Below are positions 33,830 through 43,585 of a stretch of DNA of 64,000 nt, piece by piece. The position numbers were made by a program, and so were the translations under genes. Origin of the DNA: Molanna angustata (Eukaryota > Arthropoda > Insecta > Trichoptera > Molannidae); contig OY754982.1 in assembly GCA_963576475.1 (NCBI GenBank), positions 13,474,501 to 13,538,500 on the forward strand. Reading direction: 5' to 3'. Position 1 is the stretch's first letter. Every line of letters starts with the position of its first letter. The notes under the pieces were generated by a model. The model was not told where the DNA came from. It ran no database searches and saw only the letters and a program-made list of their open reading frames with translations.

Positions 33830-35470
33830 TGATATTATCAAAATTTATGTATAAATTAATATATTTAATCAATTCATTTTAAACTCAAAGATTGTTGAAT
33901 TCTGAATGTGATCTTAAAATTAGATTAATCAACTTAATGATTTGCAATGCTGTTTCAACTTCAACAACTTGATGAGTAGCAATCAAAAAAGTTTGAGTTT
34001 CTCAATAATTTTTAACTAAGAAAAACATTTTTTATGATAAATTTATGTGTTTAACTGCTAAAAAGTTTATAAAAATATCGAAAAAAGCCGAAACATCCCC
34101 AATTAGATAGTTTAATTTTCTATAAAAAATATGAACATTGTAGTATTACATCTCAAAAAATTTTTCAACAATTTTATATAAATTGAATTTAGTGACGACA
34201 TCGTTTCATACAATTTGTAAGGCAGTAAACACGACTTAATCTACAAACATACATCATGCTTTTTATGTTTTCTGGGTAGGAAAAACAGACTGACTTCCAT
34301 ACTATCCTATCCTGACATACCTACATGTTTTGTATAGAAAACAAAAATCTTAAAATATTTATTTATTTATGTTTAAGTGTTGTATGCATTATTCAACTAT
34401 ACATACTATCGCCATCGACAGTTGGATCTCATAATGTGTTACATGCAACTATTAAATAAATATAATACTTCACATTGGCTTTCCTTTGACCTTAGAAACG
34501 TAGCAAGTTAACTTAAAGACAAGTATGTAGGTAGGTATGAATCGTGGTCAGAAAATTGTTTGTGTGAAATAGCTGGGACACAATAAAATTATCCAACACG
34601 TAGGTACCTAACTAGTCAGTTTTCAAAGTACCTAACACACGCAAGACCGCAACATTCAAGAGGAAAGCGCCGCGTCATGTACAGTTTTCGTATGTGATTT
34701 GGTGTGATCTATGCCCGTAAACGCTCTTGGGAATACATAATATATTATTGTTTTCCGACGGCACTCCTTCTAAACCTATGGGTAATTAGCAAAGTTTATT
34801 AAATTGAATAATTTAAAAAACAATACACATTAAAGAAAATTATTTTTGAAAAAAATAATTATCTTTAATGATGATGTCGATATTTTTCTTTTAGGACCTA
34901 ACTCATTTTCTATTGCCATCAGTTCATGTAATAATGATTGAATGATTGAAGTATCAAGATTGAATGGAGTAAACTATATAAGCTTGGAGGTACCAATACA
35001 TTCTCTCTTACACTTATATAGACACACTCACACACATATACACATCCTTACACTCATTTGTACACACATACATACACTCATGCACTATAATTCACATATA
35101 AATGTTTTTCATATGTAGCTTTAAGTATGTAAGCACAGCAGTCAAAATTTATTGTTAATAATGTGGAAATTTGTTATTAGTTTTAGTCTTATACTAATGC
35201 ATCTATATAAAAAATGTTATTATACTGTAAATTTCCGGAAATAAAATAAAATAAAAATATAATAAAATAAAAAAAAAATACATAAGTATCTAAGTGGATC
35301 ATTTTAAAAAAATACCTATTGAAGTGAATTATTTTTGAAAAAAATACGTATTTATGTACCTACATAATTTTTGAAAAAAATACAAAATAATGTGAATTAT
35401 TTATGAAAAAAAAAAATTTAAAACTGAATTATTTTTGAAAAAATACATATTAAATTTTTTAATTTTTATG
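33830..35470. other. No recognised gene
   Basis: The inverted partner of the 23.6-kb repeat lies at 34381-34451. A CACACTCACACACATATACA-type stretch at 35020-35090 followed at 35235-35275 by AAATAAAATAAAATAAAAAT looks like a LINE 3' UTR and tail without coding sequence. A short A-rich duplicated motif (TTTTTGAAAAAAATAC) recurs at 35330-35450. Confidence 0.35.
34381..34451. repeat. Inverted partner of the 23594-23660 repeat
   Basis: CATACTATCGCCATCGACAG followed by TTGGATCTCATAATGTGTTA is the reverse complement of the 23.6-kb copy with a few changes. Confidence 0.65.
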
Positions 35471-35912
35471 TAGCTTCTCGGGCAACTAACAGGTACCTAC
35501 TATGTATACTATGTCAAATATTAATTTAACACGCACCCAATAACAAGTTGCCACATTCACGACACTTATGATATTAATCGTCTCCCTCAGATCTAGACTG
35601 AAAACGACCGCCATGGCACAGTTGGTAAGCCGTTCGGTTTCAGTGCGGGGGTCCTGGGTTCGATTCCCAGCAGAGGAGAAATTTATTTAAATTTATTTCT
35701 CACTCAAATATTGTTTCTCTGGGCTGGAAGCACTGGATAGTTGGAAGAAATTGCCACACGGTAATAAACTGGCCTACGCGCAGGGTGCAAGGAAGTGTTG
35801 ATTATTTATTTATTTATAAAACACATTTAAAAACTGTGTTTCCACCGGGAATCGAACCCGGGACCTTCGGATCAGCAGTCAGATACCTAACCAGTTGAGT
35901 CACGAAGGTCGA
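35471..35912 (-). mobile_element. SINE family 2, split by a family 3 SINE
   Basis: Tail and body at 35471-35605 (CTTCTCGGGCAACTAACAGG to GACTGAAAAC) and the tRNA-like head at 35823-35912 (CACCGGGAATCGAACCCGGG, CCAGTTGAGTCACGAAGGTC) are the two halves of one minus-strand copy. Together they cover the expected family length. Confidence 0.9.
35606..35817 (+). mobile_element. SINE family 3, nested
   Basis: GACCGCCATGGCACAGTTGG (box A), GTCCTGGGTTCGATTCCCAG (box B), then CAGAGGAGAAATTTATTTAA, CTCTGGGCTGGAAGCACTGG, TAGTTGGAAGAAATTGCC, CGCAGGGTGCAAGGAAGTGT and a TTATTTATTTAT end. AAAAC at 35601-35605 and 35818-35822 is the target-site duplication made in the host SINE, so family 3 moved after this family 2 copy had inserted. 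Confidence 0.9.
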
Positions 35913-36227
35913 TGATTGTAAAGTGATTCCAAAGTTTTTATGTTGACAGAGTGGAAATCCATTTGAAAATTAATATTTTCGCCAAGGTGACTTAAGTAAC
36001 CGGTCATTCTAATCGAATTTTGGGGAAAAATACTTTGATAAATTTGTTCATCAATTTTCATATCAAAGTGAAACATTTTTGAAAAAAATACATCATATTT
36101 TGAAAAAAACGTAAACTCACAAATCGCGTCAATAATCACATTCGAGTATTGTCAGTTCTCGTTTCTCGATGAATTGGAAGTTCTATTTAAAATATATCGA
36201 TAGTGAAATTAACTTTCGTTGAATTTA

Positions 36228-36463
36228 GGTACTGCCTCCCTGACCAGCCAGGATATCCTAGGATGTACACCGATTTTTTAAACCTAACCTACAAAAGTTT
36301 GGTAAAAATTGGTTGGTTAGGTTTGTTTGTAGTTATAATTGCGATTGGCGTAAGCCAGTTGCATTATATATTAAAAAAAGTAACTAAAGTATTAAAATAA
36401 AATAACTAAATTGGTGTTGGTCAAATAATTTTAAACCAGCTGGTTGGTCAGGAAGGCAGTACC
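36228..36463. mobile_element. PIF/Harbinger-like MITE with TTA target-site duplication
   Basis: Terminal inverted repeats of about 25 bp: GGTACTGCCTCCCTGACCAG at 36228 and CTGGTTGGTCAGGAAGGCAG ending in TACC at 36463. TTA at 36225-36227 and 36464-36466 is the 3-bp duplication typical of PIF/Harbinger. The 236-bp length and lack of transposase make it a MITE. A 65-codon frame from 36203 with a hydrophobic stretch (IGWLGLFVVIIAIGVS) begins outside the element and is probably chance. Confidence 0.7.
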
Positions 36464-36549
36464 TTAATGTATATAAAAAAAATAAAGTGAAAAAAAAATC
36501 ATTAAAAAATCATACTCCTTTAGTAAAACAGTGCAAAGTGAGCTTTAAA

Positions 36550-36760
36550 ATAATAATAGTAAACACTTCCTTGCACCCTGCGCAAGTGGCGAGTTTATTG
36601 CCATAGGGCAATTTATTCCAACTGACCAGTTTCCAGCCCAGATAAGCAATATTTGCGTGAGAAATGAATTTATAAATTTCTCCTCTGTTGGGAATCGAAC
36701 CCAGGACGCCCACACAGAAACCGAACGGCTAACCAACTGTGCCACGGCGCGCGGCGGTCG
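36550..36760 (-). mobile_element. SINE family 3, near-complete, minus strand
   Basis: Tail at left (CACTTCCTTGCACCCTGCGC), box B as GGGAATCGAACCCAGGACGC and box A as GGCTAACCAACTGTGCCACG on the plus strand. GCTTTAAA at 36542-36549 and GCTTTGAA at 36761-36768 form a probable 8-bp duplication with one mismatch. Confidence 0.85.
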
Positions 36761-37060
36761 GCTTTGAATTTTTGTTTTGATTGACTTCTTACAAAAAACG
36801 CATTTTTTATAAGACGTTAATACTCTTGATGGTTTGAGAATTTCTAGTACCTACCCACGAATAACCGCCTTAATGGTGAAGCGAGGTATTCGAGTTATGG
36901 GGTGACACCACTAGAAATGTTGAGAGACATTGGTCTATTGTATAAGGGTGAATACTGACCTAGTTGAATATTTCAGCGAATCTCATAGCAAACGTAAAAC
37001 ACTGATTCCCCACATCATCTGTTGCATAAACAAACATGAGCCCTCGTGTCTACAGTTCAG

Positions 37061-37063
<3 letters not shown>

Positions 37064-37125
<62 letters not shown>
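37064..37125. repeat. GA microsatellite
   Basis: About 31 uninterrupted AG units; the Arg-Glu repeats in the frame 36930-37190 come only from it. Confidence 0.98.
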
Positions 37126-37128
<3 letters not shown>

Positions 37129-37329
37129 ACATACTACTGTTGTCATGCATCAATTTAATATTTGTACAAACCTTGGCAAACAAGAGGTAATGTAATTTAT
37201 TTACTCCGCTTTATATCTGATTTTCAAATATTGTCAAGTTATTTCTTTGAAGAGTCAGGGGGTAATTCGAAAGAGACTTTTTAATATACATAAATGTAAA
37301 TTAAGTACACAAATGCTTATGCTAGATCG

Positions 37330-37832
37330 AATTTTTTTTTCCCAACAAAATTTTTTTTTTACATTTTTTTTAGATTTCTCATCCTAAAAAATATGTAATC
37401 ACAAATTTTGACTTTCCTACATCCTACGCATTTACAGGACAAAAAAATGTAAAATACTTAAAATGAGGTCTATATAAATTGCGATCTATATAGAAGGCGG
37501 TCTATGGCAGAACATTTACATGAGATGAGGTCTATATAAAATTCGATTTACATATTATGTAGAAGGCGATCGATGGCAGAACAAAACATAAAATGAGGTC
37601 TATATAAAATGCGATCTATATAAAAGGCGGTCTATGGCAAAACAAAACATAAAATGAGGTCTATATAAAATGCGATCTATATAGAAGGCGGTAGATGGCA
37701 GAACAATATATAAAATGAGGTCTATATAAAATGCGATCTACATAGAAGGCGGTCCATGGCAGAACAATACATAAAATTAGGTCTATATAAAATGCGATTT
37801 GTGGCAGTACAACGTCTGCCCGGGCACACTAG
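37330..37832 (+). mobile_element. Non-autonomous Helitron H1 family, minisatellite-expanded copy
   Basis: The 3' end reads CAACGTCTGCCCGGGCACAC and then CTAG at 37829-37832, followed by T. The TGCCCGGGCA palindrome before CTAG is the expected 3' hairpin of a Helitron. The same end, with one internal repeat unit instead of many, is on the minus strand at 57439. Upstream homology (TTTTTTTTAGATTTCTCATC) extends to about 37360; the 5' TC end is not recognisable, so this copy is probably truncated or diverged. No Rep/helicase protein is present. Confidence 0.7.
37453..37797 (+). repeat. About 60-bp minisatellite inside the Helitron
   Basis: Five to six head-to-tail units built from AAAATGAGGTCTATATAAAA, TGCGATCTATATAGAAGGCG and GTCTATGGCAGAACAAAACA. 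Unit lengths are mostly 60 bp, with one longer unit near 37520-37585. Confidence 0.92.
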
Positions 37833-38129
37833 TTTTTTTTATTTAAATTTTTTCTTTTATTTTTCAAATTGTTTATTTTATATCGTATTATTGATCTATG
37901 CAATTCAGGTCATAAATATATCAATATGGATGCTGTGTTTTTTCTTTTTGAAAATTCTCAACAGTCTTCAAAAAGATATGTCCTATTTTGTATGAAAATT
38001 TGAATTTTCAAACTTAAATATTTGGACTCATAGATGACCAAATTTAATCAAATAAATAAGGTACGTCTTTTATCGTCACAGACAAGATCTCTGTAAAATT
38101 TGGTGGTCATAAGACAAACAAGTGAAATC

Positions 38130-39585
38130 GTTCGTGTACATTCCTCAAGTTTTATCAGTACAAACAAGTATTGAGTGGAAGAAAACAATAGTCACACTGA
38201 TCTACAAAAAAGGAAATAAATTGGACCCAAGCAATTACAGACCAATAAGTTTGACAAGTATATTATGTAAATGCATGGAGAAGTTAATAGTGCGTAAATT
38301 AAGAGCCTTCTTATTAGAAAATAACATTATTAATGATGAACAACACGGCTTTGTACCTGGAAGATCCACCATATTTAATCTCCTCTTGTGCCTAAATGAC
38401 TGGACTAAAGATCATAATGATCACCAACCAATAGACATTACATATTTACCTGGATTTCGAAAAAGCATTTGACAGAGTGCCAATCAAAAGATTGTTAGCT
38501 AAATTATACCACATAGGAATTCGAGGAAAACTACACAACTGGATCAAGGATTTCCTTACAGGTCGAACTTATCAGGTTCGAATTGGTGGCGAACTATCAC
38601 ATGAAGAAGCAGTGATAAGCGGCGTACCACAGGGCTCGGTCCTTGGTCCGGTTCTTTTCATACTGTACATCGTAGACCTACCAGCAGTGATTAAGTCAAG
38701 ATCCAAAATCTTTGCAGACTATACAAAGTTCTTTGCCAATCCATGTACAAGTCATGAGCAAGTGCAGGATGATCTGAATAGAATAAAAGAGTGGACAAAA
38801 AAAATGGCTCATCAATCTGAATCCCAATAAGTGCACTGTTCTACATATTGGAAAAAATAACCCCAAGTTTGAATACTTTCTTGAAAATACTCAACTAAAA
38901 GATGTTGAATCACAAACTGACCTAGGTATCATTGTATCCGCAGATTTAAAATGGGAGGATCATATTATTAAGATTGTTAAGAAAGCAAACTCCCTTATTT
39001 ACTGCATCAGAAAAGCTTTCCAGAACATCACACCAGACTTAATGTTAAAAATATATAAAGCATTTGTTAGACCATTGTTGGAATATGGTTTCCAGATATG
39101 GAGTCCCTGTTTTTCCAAGGACATTGACTTACTTGAGAGAGTCCAAAGATACAAAAATTCCCAGGACACTTCGCAACTTAACATATGAGGAAAGACTTGA
39201 CTTCTTAAAACTGTCAAAACTAGAAAACCGAAGAGAACGTGGAGATCTTATTGAAACATTCAAAATATTATCAGGCCATTATGACTGTGAAAACATGAAA
39301 AAATCTCTTTCAATATAGTCATAACACTAATTTGCGTGGCCATAGCTTAAAACTAGTGAAATCTAGGTTCTCAACAAATCCTCGAAGGCATTTTCTTTTA
39401 AATAGAGTTGTGAATACTTGGAATAAACTGCCCCAACATGTTTTGGATGCTGAAAATGTGAATATTTTCAAGAATAGACTGGACTTTTTTTGGACAAACA
39501 ACTAAATAAGAAAATTCGACAGTGAATATAGGCACATCAGCCTTGGCTGCCTGCCTATAAATAAATAATAATAATAATAATAAAC
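38130..39585 (+). pseudogene. CR1-like LINE reverse transcriptase, frameshifted, 5'-truncated
   Basis: Read across three frames: WKKTIVTLIYKKGNKLDPSN, YRPISLTSILCKCMEKLI, NDEQHGFVPGRSTIFNLLLC (to 38470); a frameshift in [16 protein letters not shown] near 38455; LLAKLYHIGIRGKLHNWIKD, SGVPQGSVLGPVLFILYI, then FADYTKFFAN; a shift in an A-run at 38797-38804; WLINLNPNKCTVLHIGKNNP, DLGIIVSADLKWEDHI, VRPLLEYGFQIWSPCFSKDI; another shift near 39150; RNLTYEERLDFLKLSKLENR, RERGDLIETFKILSGHYDCE; and finally LRGHSLKLVKSRFSTNPRRH, TWNKLPQHVLDAENVNIFKN before TAA. These blocks, in this order, are the CR1/L2-type reverse transcriptase and its C-terminal tail. The catalytic box, usually FADDTK, is FADYTK here, so one catalytic Asp is lost in addition to the frameshifts. 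The end is an ATAATAATAATAATAATAA tail, as in CR1-like elements. The endonuclease domain is absent. Confidence 0.9.
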
Positions 39586-40144
39586 AAGTTTTTCAGTATA
39601 ACATTTGTATGGGTATTTAGAATAGGTTTGACACTTCGTGAAGTATGTCTCGCTTTGGAAAGGGATGGGTACTTGCGTCATGGGCCCTTACTTACATGGG
39701 CTCACGATTTACCTTCACAAACTTTAATATTTACAAATGAAAATTACAAATAATCAATGGTAGTCTATTTAATATTCTTTTGATATCATCTTTGGAGTTT
39801 TAATACTCCCAGATAATGATACTAATCTATTTAAATTAATTAAAATTAAATAATTCAGAAACCTTGGAATATTTGATTCCAGGAGAGAAATAATATTTTA
39901 ATTTTAATTACTTTGATGATGTCTTTTTATTCATAAAATTCTGTAACTAATATGATGACAAAGAAAAGGTACCTTTATTTTTGTAATAAATATGAGATTT
40001 AAAACCATTGAACAAAAATAACCTTGATAGCACTATACTCGTACAATTTATTTTTGGAAGATATTGAAATCTTTGCAATTTTGGAAGAAACCACTGTAAA
40101 GATTTTCGAAATGTCTAAATGTAGGTATAATCGAAATTAAACGG
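39586..40144. other. No recognised gene
   Basis: A+T-rich flank, no motif seen. Confidence 0.3.
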
Positions 40145-40224
40145 AAAATTTGGTAGTTGGGTCTGTGGCTGAGCCGCTAATAATGCAATGGACGCGTTTT
40201 CGAATCCTGCCTCAACCGACAGAT
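40145..40224 (+). mobile_element. SINE family 1 remnant (tRNA head)
   Basis: GGGTCTGTGGCTGAGCCGCT (box A region) and TTTTCGAATCCTGCCTCAAC (box B region) match family 1; the body is missing and LINE-like sequence follows directly. Confidence 0.5.
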
Positions 40225-41052
40225 ATTATTACGCCCAATTATTGAATATGGTCACCTCTGGAGTGGTGCCTCCAATACCTACTGAATACCCTCGATGCTG
40301 TTCAAAGGCGTGCTGTACCTCTGATTGACGACCAATCATTGACTGATAGATTGCAATCACTAAATCACAGACACGCAATGTCGGTATTCTAAGTTTAGTC
40401 TATAGATACTACTACCACTCATTTTACTCAATTTCAACACCCGTCCTTAGTAAACCTTTAATATACACAATTCAGTCGCTTCTCGAACTCTTTTATAAAC
40501 ACAAGAGGAAAAGTCGCAGTCACCTACCCCACTCCATAGGGAACGTTATAGAACTAAGTGTTCTGTTCATCCCCGGAGCGGCTGCTCGTCGGACGAAACA
40601 AGAACTACCACCATGCATATTTCATACCACTGCCACTAAGAGTCCAACCACACTCGTGAAGGCCCGTGAATCATAGCAGGGGTTATCCTCCCAGCAGCTC
40701 CACGAACAACAGACTGCCACAGGGAGCCTTCGCCACGCCCGTAGTACTTCGATTTCCACACCAGGCGCAGCGTCAGCTGCACCTGTCTCGTCATCAACTC
40801 GGGTACCGCCGAGTGGGTCGTGCTGACCAATCATCACGGGGGGCTCCTCCACCCCTTAGTACTCATGTTGGCGAATTTCAGGTACACCACCGGACAGTAC
40901 TTTCAGTGCTTCGATTTCCATCGCCCGATGATGCAGACTTACTCATCGCCACGTTTGATGAGTCACCGCCGAGCGAGGCATTAAGGCGTCTGCCCTGCTC
41001 TTCCATAGGTAAGAATTAAAGAGAGTACTGACCTGTTACCCAGAATCCTAGG
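40225..41052 (+). pseudogene. Decayed Jockey-like LINE C-terminal region(s)
   Basis: LLRPIIEYGHLWSGASNTYW at 40225-40290 matches the xxxEYCSHLWAGAP block of Jockey-like polyproteins. Downstream pieces such as SSDETRTTTMHISYH also fit the tail region loosely. Many stops are present. The G+C-rich part 40640-41020 contains a 117-codon frame (MNHSRGYPPSSSTNNRLPQG...) whose second half repeats words of its first half (TACTTCGATTTCCA and GTGCTTCGATTTCCATCG), but no domain is recognisable. I treat the stretch as old LINE sequence. Confidence 0.4.
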
Positions 41053-41260
41053 GTGGGGCTGCAGCCACCCTCAAATTTACTGGCTAGGCCCCTATGGCCG
41101 CAACCTAGCCCCAAACACAGTACTGTACACAGTACAGTAGCCCGACTGTGGAAAGATCTTCCAGATTCTGTGTTTCCTCCTTCTTACAATCCGGTTCTTT
41201 TTCATACCCGAATTTTCCTGAGCAGATTGATTTTATTTTTTTGTTTTTATCTCATGTCAT
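41053..41260 (+). pseudogene. Jockey-like LINE fragment (LPDSVFPPSYN block)
   Basis: The frame reads TVARLWKDLPDSVFPPSYNP and VLFHTRIFLSRLILFF. The block xARLWNxLPxSVFPxSYNxxLFKxRxxR is conserved near the C-terminus of Jockey-like polyproteins. It is truncated on both sides. Confidence 0.6.
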
Positions 41261-41277
41261 AGAAGTAACAAATTTAA

Positions 41278-41660
41278 TTGAGACTTGGAACAATGACTGG
41301 GAGAACTCCAACCTGGATGTTAATGGGTACATGGGTACTGCAACGACTATACCTACCTCCAGGTTTCGATCTGCCAAGAAGGCTGTGGACCTCTCTAAAT
41401 AGGATCCGCACTGGACATGGACGCTGTAACTACCTCATGACAAAGTGGGGTATTGTTCCATCCGCTCAATGCGATTGCGGCCATCCCTCTCAAACAATGC
41501 AACATATATTGGAGGAATGCAGCGTCCGTGCATATGAGGGCCCAAAGACGGATATTTGAGAGCTGACGCCTGCATTTGTGGACTGGCTCAGGGTCCTCGA
41601 CCTGAATTTATGATCATATTTAGTTTATATTTAATTGTGAATTTGTTAGTATGATTTTAA
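41278..41660 (+). pseudogene. Jockey-like LINE C-terminal fragment with Cys knuckle
   Basis: The frame at 41278-41559 includes LPPGFDLPRRLWTSLNRIRT, GHGRCNYLMTKWGIVPSAQC, DCGHPSQTMQHILEECSVRA, YEGPKTDI. A stop interrupts, but LTPAFVDWLRVLDLNL follows in frame. The C-x-CG...H-x3-C knuckle and PGFxLPRRxWxxLNRIRTG match the C-terminus of the LINE at 52430-53860, so both belong to related families. Confidence 0.8.
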
Positions 41661-42579
41661 TGCAAGTATAATAAATTCACTATGTCATACGATAAAAAAA
41701 ATTAAATCCTTCTCCCGTCTTTTTTTCTTCCCAGTTCATCCTGTCACAAGTACACATGCAATAATTATTGTTTTAATGTTTTTAATTGTTTATTGATTAT
41801 CATCTATGGACAGACAAAATTGGTCTATTTTTCTTTTATTTCATAGTATTTTTGTATGTATACTTTATTTAGATGTAAAAAATTAATACAGTTTCTCTCA
41901 TCTCGGTATAAACAAAAGGAATATACGTTGAAAATAAACAAATTTAGTTTTTGTTTTTTTATTTATTTCAAAAGACAGTTTGTCGCTTAAATATATAAAT
42001 ATGATAACATTAAAAGAGCACCTAAATTTCGATACACAAAAACCAACGAAACGAATACAATTTTCATCTAGTTGGGCAGACACCGTTTGATCAAGGCCCA
42101 TAATATTAAAACGAAATTCTATTCATATTCGTGGACAATTTATACCTTTTAAATATTCATTGATTGTATGCACGTCCGATATAGGTATACTTAGTAATAT
42201 AATGTATATTTATTCCTCTTTGAGGGATATTTATTCACAAACCCTTAAAATCCCTGTATAATCTCAATGGGATTCACCAAATATATAAATGGACAACAAA
42301 AGCCCGAAATATTGCCCCAATGCAAAATCCTATTAACCCTATTACGGCCGCAGTCAGCCGTTCAATGTCTGCTACTTCATATAATGTTTGAATTGAACCC
42401 CTCTGCCAAATATGTAGTATTGCATCTGAGAAGAGATTGTCATTATACCAAAGACATAAAACTATTCTAATGTAACGAGCCAGTGCAGTAACAAATTTTA
42501 TTTATTGGGTAACAAAAATATTTTTTTTAATTATTTTATTTTTATAATGTGTTGATATTATGGCTTTGAACACATTTTT
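41661..42579. other. No recognised gene
   Basis: No motif or repeat end recognised. The short frame at 42267-42470 lacks features. Confidence 0.3.
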
Positions 42580-42717
42580 TTACATCTTCCTACGTTCCCT
42601 AAAATAAGCAAATAAATGCTTGTGCTATAGGTGAACGAAATCGGTCGAGGCAGGATTCGAGCTCGCGACCACTGGATTACTAGCCCAGCGCGCTAACCGC
42701 TCTGCCATAGACCCATT
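42580..42717 (-). mobile_element. SINE family 1
   Basis: Minus-strand copy nearly identical over its length to 49799-49982: CATCTTCCTACGTTCCCTAA at left, CGAAATCGGTCGAGGCAGGA, GCTCGCGACCACTGGATTAC, then CGCTAACCGCTCTGCCATAG at right. Confidence 0.88.
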
Positions 42718-43075
42718 TAAAAATAAAATGCACTCTTCTGGACATAATTGCGCTCCAATCAGTTCTAAAAACTAGTAATGCTTGGTTTTTGTATATCTTT
42801 TTTGTTTATTCATAATTTACATGACACTGCTATTTTTTTTTCAATTTATAATACTTTTTTATTTAATGTTTTGGTTGAATTTGAGTCTATATGTACATCT
42901 TTTTTATGTTTGCTAACGTCTGTTGTTTTTTTATTTTTGAATTTAGTGTTTTTTATTTTTGAATTTACGGTTTTTGTTTATTTTGAGTCCATATTTATAT
43001 CTTTTTTATGTTTGAAATTAGTTTATTGCGTTATTTTATTTATTTTTATTTTATTTTATATTTCTTATCGTACCT

Positions 43076-43188
43076 ACCTACAACTAACAGGAACTATGCC
43101 AAATATACAATAACAAGTTGACACATTCTGGAGACTTGCGATATTTATCGACTCACAGATCCAGACTGAAGACACAATTAAGAACTGA
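43076..43188 (-). mobile_element. SINE family 2, truncated
   Basis: Tail-side half only: CAACTAACAGGAACTATGCC, AACAAGTTGACACATTCTGG, TCAGATCCAGACTGAAGACA-like words, ending at AAGAACTG, where the next repeat begins. The tRNA head is missing. Confidence 0.75.
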
Positions 43189-43189
43189 A

Positions 43190-43585
43190 AGTGATGTGCG
43201 TTTTAAGCAAATTGAAAATAAAATTTTAAGTTTTCTGAGCTTGGTGTCACTTTCAAATATTTGACAAAAAAAAACATGTGAAGCACTTATCAGATATCAC
43301 TCAAAGTCTAATGGGATCTAAGCAAGTATAAGATATACAAATTTGAAAAGAATCGAATGAGTTATTTAATGTGAAATTGATTATTTAGAATAAACACACT
43401 ATACATAGTACATACCAAATAGCACATAGCTCACAACACACAGACACATTGTGATGACACTTTCAGAATACAATCTCAGTATGATTCTACTTGTTGATAA
43501 TCTGAAATAAAAATTAACCTTAAAAATAGCGAATTGATAAGTTCCCACTATATCCCCTTGGGGTAGTGAGGAGTAAAAATCTGTA
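43190..43585 (+). mobile_element. Second copy of the MITE-like repeat, left part missing
   Basis: Matches 31358-31746 in the same direction, ending CCCCTTGGGGTAGTGAGGAG then TAAAAA. Its left edge coincides with the broken end of the family 2 SINE, so it either truncated that SINE or the two were joined by a deletion. Confidence 0.7.

Noticed and set aside
36203..36400. Small membrane protein gene
   Set aside because: A hydrophobic 65-codon frame overlaps a MITE and starts outside it; no start context, homology or splice support.
40636..40852. Minus-strand frames of 64-76 codons in a G+C-rich patch
   Set aside because: Opposite-strand shadows of decayed LINE sequence with no motif.
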